Source: Acanthamoeba lenticulata
Lineage: Eukaryota > Discosea > Longamoebia > Acanthamoebidae
DNA: 10,412 bases
Assembly (NCBI GenBank): GCA_002179805.1
Contig: NAVB01001171.1
Coordinates: 1-10,412 of the forward strand
Direction of reading: 5' to 3'
A program made the translations under genes and the position numbers. Shown here one piece after another: positions 8,693-10,412 of the stretch; positions within the stretch are counted from its first letter, which is position 1; every line of letters begins with the position of its first letter. A model generated the notes under the pieces. That model was not told the origin of the DNA and did not search any database. It saw nothing but the letters and a program-made list of their open reading frames with translations.

Positions 8693-8873
8693 CAGCTTGG
8701 GATGAAAGTCGTATCATGCTAGAAATTGGCACCTTGCTCACGCAAGAGCCTGGATTGACCAACCAGCTCATCCGCCAAGCACTGCGTCGTAAGGGCTTCC
8801 GCGGCAGAAAGCAAGAAGTCAACAAGATCCTCAATAGCCACCCCTCTTTTTTGTTTGTTCTAAAGCCTAGGCA

Positions 8874-8879
8874 AATAAA
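8874..8879 (+). terminator. Poly(A) signal at the end of the frame-disrupted region
   Basis: AATAAA followed by CTCTTTTCTG. It lies 3 nt after a TAG (8868-8870) reached only if the frame shifts at the T6 run. In the raw frame it would sit inside an open frame running to 8943, which is unlikely. The rest of the 8880-9002 gap is a convergent 3' intergenic region with nothing further visible. Confidence 0.55.
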
Positions 8880-9002
8880 CTCTTTTCTGAAAACAGCCAA
8901 AATCCAGCTCCAGCCTTGGTTGTACAAACACCTACTTACCTGATCTCTCCAGCGGACTTCTTACGGTGCTGGCGGCACGTTGGCCTGTTTTAAAAGCCTA
9001 TT

Positions 9003-9008
9003 TTTATT
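9003..9008 (-). terminator. Poly(A) signal of the STAS-like gene
   Basis: Minus strand AATAAA, starting 4 nt after the TGA at 9015-9013. It faces the plus-strand signal at 8874-8879, so the two transcripts converge. Confidence 0.65.
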
Positions 9009-9012
9009 CTTC

Positions 9013-9501
9013 TCACGGGGCAGGGCCTGTGGCAGCCTTTAGCCACTGGCGCGCGCTCTCCTTGTCAGCAAAGTACTCCACGAGCAGGACAGAGGACGGG
9101 GCCGTTGTAAGATCCGCGTTGGACATGATGAGGCTTGCCCCGAGGCGGGTGAAGTAGTGAAGCGAGTTGACCATGGCCAGCACCCGCACGCCGTGCTGCT
9201 TGAGCCGGGGCATGTAGTTCTCCACCACCCACCGCTGTTCCTCTTGGCCTATCATGCGGAGGTGCTCGGTGTTGTTCAACACGCGTGTGGCGCCCTTTTC
9301 AATGACCACGTCGAGCAGCTTCTCCGACGCTGCCTTGAACTGTCCCGTGGGGTTGTAGTCAAGCCAGTCAATCACCGCGCACTTGAGCTCTGCGTCATAG
9401 GAGATGGCCCAGTAGTCATTATGCGTCACCAGGAGACCCTCCCCTACTGCAGCAGCATTGGTGCTCTGCTCTTGTGCTGTCGCCCCCTCTTCATTCTCCA
9501 T
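9013..9501 (-). CDS. STAS/SEC14-like (SpoIIAA-like) domain protein, 162 aa, intronless
   Basis: Start ATG at 9501 (CCACAATGGAG), stop TGA at 9015-9013. Residues 1-22 are a low-complexity leader. From about 23 the pattern resembles small bacterial STAS/SEC14-domain proteins: a strand with WAISYDAELKCAVIDW (31-46), a helix (FKAASEKLLDVVIEKG, 55-70), VLNNTEHLRMIGQEEQRWV (74-92), then PRLKQHGVRVLAMV (98-111), a second helix (FTRLGASLIM) and a closing EYFADKESARQWL (142-154). Such proteins are mostly known from bacteria (for example Bacteroidetes) and have no established enzymatic role. Assignment is from remembered pattern, not a search. No signal peptide or membrane segment. The upstream neighbour's stop is 86 nt away, and that spacer is strongly pyrimidine-rich on the coding strand. 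Absence of introns, in contrast to the left half of the window, is compatible with acquisition from bacteria. Confidence 0.75.
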   Translation of the reverse strand: MENEEGATAQEQSTNAAAVGEGLLVTHNDYWAISYDAELKCAVIDWLDYNPTGQFKAASEKLLDVVIEKGATRVLNNTEHLRMIGQEEQRWVVENYMPRLKQHGVRVLAMVNSLHYFTRLGASLIMSNADLTTAPSSVLLVEYFADKESARQWLKAATGPAP

Positions 9502-9587
9502 TGTGGGCAGATAACGAAAAGAAAAACGAAAACGACAGAAAAGAAAATAGCAAAAGAGAAAAAGAGAGAACGGAGTGGTGCCAGGCC

Positions 9588-10412
9588 TTATTCTTTATGT
9601 GTGTCCTTATCACCATCGTCGCCACCACGAGCGCCCTTTGGCGCTTTCCGGCCGAGAACCGGCGGAACGGGCAAGCGTCGACGGCGTGACCCGTGTGGCT
9701 GCCCGGACACCTGGGCCTCGACTTCCAACAGGCGCGCGAACAGTTCGCCCAGCTCTTCCTCGGTCACCCCCAACACGCCCGTTCGGCGGGGCGCAGCGCT
9801 GGCCTTCCGCCCCCTCCGCTTTGGGTTGTCGTCGTCTTCTTCGTCCATCTGGGCGACGGCCCGCTTGGCCATCTCCACGATGATGGCGTTGGTCCTGGCT
9901 CGCAGCTCGGGATTCGTGCGCGACGGCGGCCTCCGCAGGAGCTCTCGCCCAAAGCCCAATTTCTTGAGGCCGGCCAGCAGCTCGGCATCGTCCTCGTCCA
10001 TCACCTCGTCGAGCTTGCCCGTCATGTCCTCTTCATCATCGTCATCGTCATCATCCTCATCGCCGTCCTCGCCGTCGTCCTCGTCAGTGAAGGGCCTCTC
10101 GCCCTCGGCCATCTCGTCTGTCTCCTCAGGGAAGTCGTACTCCTTGGCGCTGGCGATCACCTCACGCAGGTGCGCCACTTCTTCTGGGTCGGGCTCGAGC
10201 CGGTGCTGCCCCTCGGCCTGGCTCCACTCTCGGGCCCAGCGGTCGGCGGGGCTCTCCGCCTCTTCCTTGGCGGGCGTGGGCGCGAGCCCGAGGGCCTCCT
10301 CCTCGCTCTCGTTGTAGAGGACCGTGAACAGGCGCTGGGGCGGCTGGGCGATGAGCCACTCCCGCTTCTTCTGGCCGCCTTCCCGGTAGGGAAAGTCCAC
10401 CACTGGCCGCTT
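9588..10412 (-). CDS. Acidic protein of unknown function, C-terminal 274 residues, runs off right edge
   Basis: The frame is open from the window edge (10412, first codons AAG CGG CCA) to TAA at 9590-9588. I do not recognise the family. Numbered from the window edge, residues 1-33 (DFPYREGG, then KKREWLIAQPPQRLFTVLY) look like a folded motif. Residues 35-105 are Glu/Ala-rich, and 109-129 are an almost pure Asp/Glu tract. Residues 134-190 contain helices with Leu/Ala periodicity (AELLAGLKKLGFGRELLRR and RARTNAIIVEMAKRAVAQM). NPKRRGRKASAAPRR at 196-210 resembles a nuclear signal or weak AT-hook. Residues 215-235 form a further helix (VTEEELGELFARLLEVEAQV), and the end is basic. Acidic tract plus basic motif suggests a nuclear or nucleolar location, by inference only. 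No intron inside the window. The ORF could also be one exon of a larger gene. The stop overlaps CATAAAGAATAAGG, which may hold the poly(A) signal. Confidence 0.75.
   Translation of the reverse strand, partial: KRPVVDFPYREGGQKKREWLIAQPPQRLFTVLYNESEEEALGLAPTPAKEEAESPADRWAREWSQAEGQHRLEPDPEEVAHLREVIASAKEYDFPEETDEMAEGERPFTDEDDGEDGDEDDDDDDDEEDMTGKLDEVMDEDDAELLAGLKKLGFGRELLRRPPSRTNPELRARTNAIIVEMAKRAVAQMDEEDDDNPKRRGRKASAAPRRTGVLGVTEEELGELFARLLEVEAQVSGQPHGSRRRRLPVPPVLGRKAPKGARGGDDGDKDTHKE

Larger units (their letters stand above)
7298..8870 (+). pseudogene. Frame-disrupted coding region of unknown family; possible continuation of the F-box gene
   Basis: Open, protein-like segments follow each other in changing frames: 7301-7405 (TFFDGRTVSRPVGQSRICL), 7419-7593 (KKLSFEKLNLKKINMRG), 7595-7658 (LVVPRDTVNTIQGSTAALM), 7660-7726 (NNDGAYTVRG), 7784-7900 (TATHFSDEQEIVLEVEVDF), 7905-7984 (VPKLTALANRGLLIIKGRSP), 7988-8153 (GLFTYQTKGPVAVSVAQSEF), 8153-8325 (MTTPTLILNQLARKVDDKL), 8326-8483 (VVALCFKPREGLTWTEQP), 8543-8630 (KSLVKDEPKAMLRHLLSHL) and 8693-8850 (LTNQLIRQALRRKGFRGRKQ). 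Each clear junction needs one extra base to rejoin the frames, usually beside a short homopolymer. Introns at 8484-8542 and 8631-8692, and perhaps 7749-7783, look normal. Adding one T at the T6 run (8847-8852) would give a stop at 8868-8870, 3 nt before AATAAA. No family is recognised; the last segment could be a small helix-turn-helix. Either a decayed gene or draft-quality sequence with missed bases. Confidence 0.55.

Noticed and set aside
8693..8850. Z-alpha-like winged helix (RKQEVNKIL)
   Set aside because: Only one helix resembles that fold and the nucleic-acid-contacting wing is not visible, so it is described only as possible helix-turn-helix.
9157..10317. 386-codon open frame on the plus strand
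   Set aside because: It is antisense to both right-hand genes. Its long Ser runs mirror the Asp tract of the minus-strand protein, and it spans the intergenic gap.

Overview
The window looks like nuclear DNA of a GC-rich, intron-bearing amoebozoan, probably Acanthamoeba or a close relative. The assignment is an inference from GC-rich codon use, many short GT-AG introns (about 60-160 nt), very short intergenic distances, and the gene content (a eukaryotic GT3 glycogen synthase, an RS-tailed cyclophilin and an F-box/LRR protein). No database search was possible.

Layout from left to right. Positions 1-1587 (minus) hold the N-terminal 393 codons of glycogen synthase in five exons; the gene runs off the left edge. 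Positions 1588-2608 are a gene-free divergent promoter region containing an imperfect inverted repeat and a perfect CRE-type palindrome. Positions 2609-5416 (plus) hold a seven-exon, 664-residue nuclear-type cyclophilin with a long RS/RD/KE-rich tail. Positions 5581-7358 (plus) hold an F-box protein with LPxxLxxLxL leucine-rich repeats in three exons. From about 7298 to 8870 (plus) coding-quality sequence continues, but the frame changes about every 100-150 nt. Wherever the direction is clear, the change is equivalent to one missing base. Two or three introns and a poly(A) signal are still recognisable. Positions 9013-9501 (minus) hold an intronless 162-residue protein of the bacterial STAS/SEC14-like (SpoIIAA-like) type. 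Positions 9588-10412 (minus) hold the 274-residue C-terminal part of an acidic protein I do not recognise; it runs off the right edge.

The genes do not form an evident pathway. Glycogen synthase makes storage polysaccharide, the RS-cyclophilin probably acts in nuclear speckles and splicing, and the F-box protein is a likely SCF ubiquitin-ligase receptor. Architecture is very compact: 164 nt between the cyclophilin stop and the F-box start, 86 nt between the two right-hand minus-strand genes, and poly(A) signals within a few bases of stop codons. The two observations most worth following up are the same-direction frame breaks at 7298-8870 and the extended GCTGACGTG branch-point-like motif shared by many introns here.
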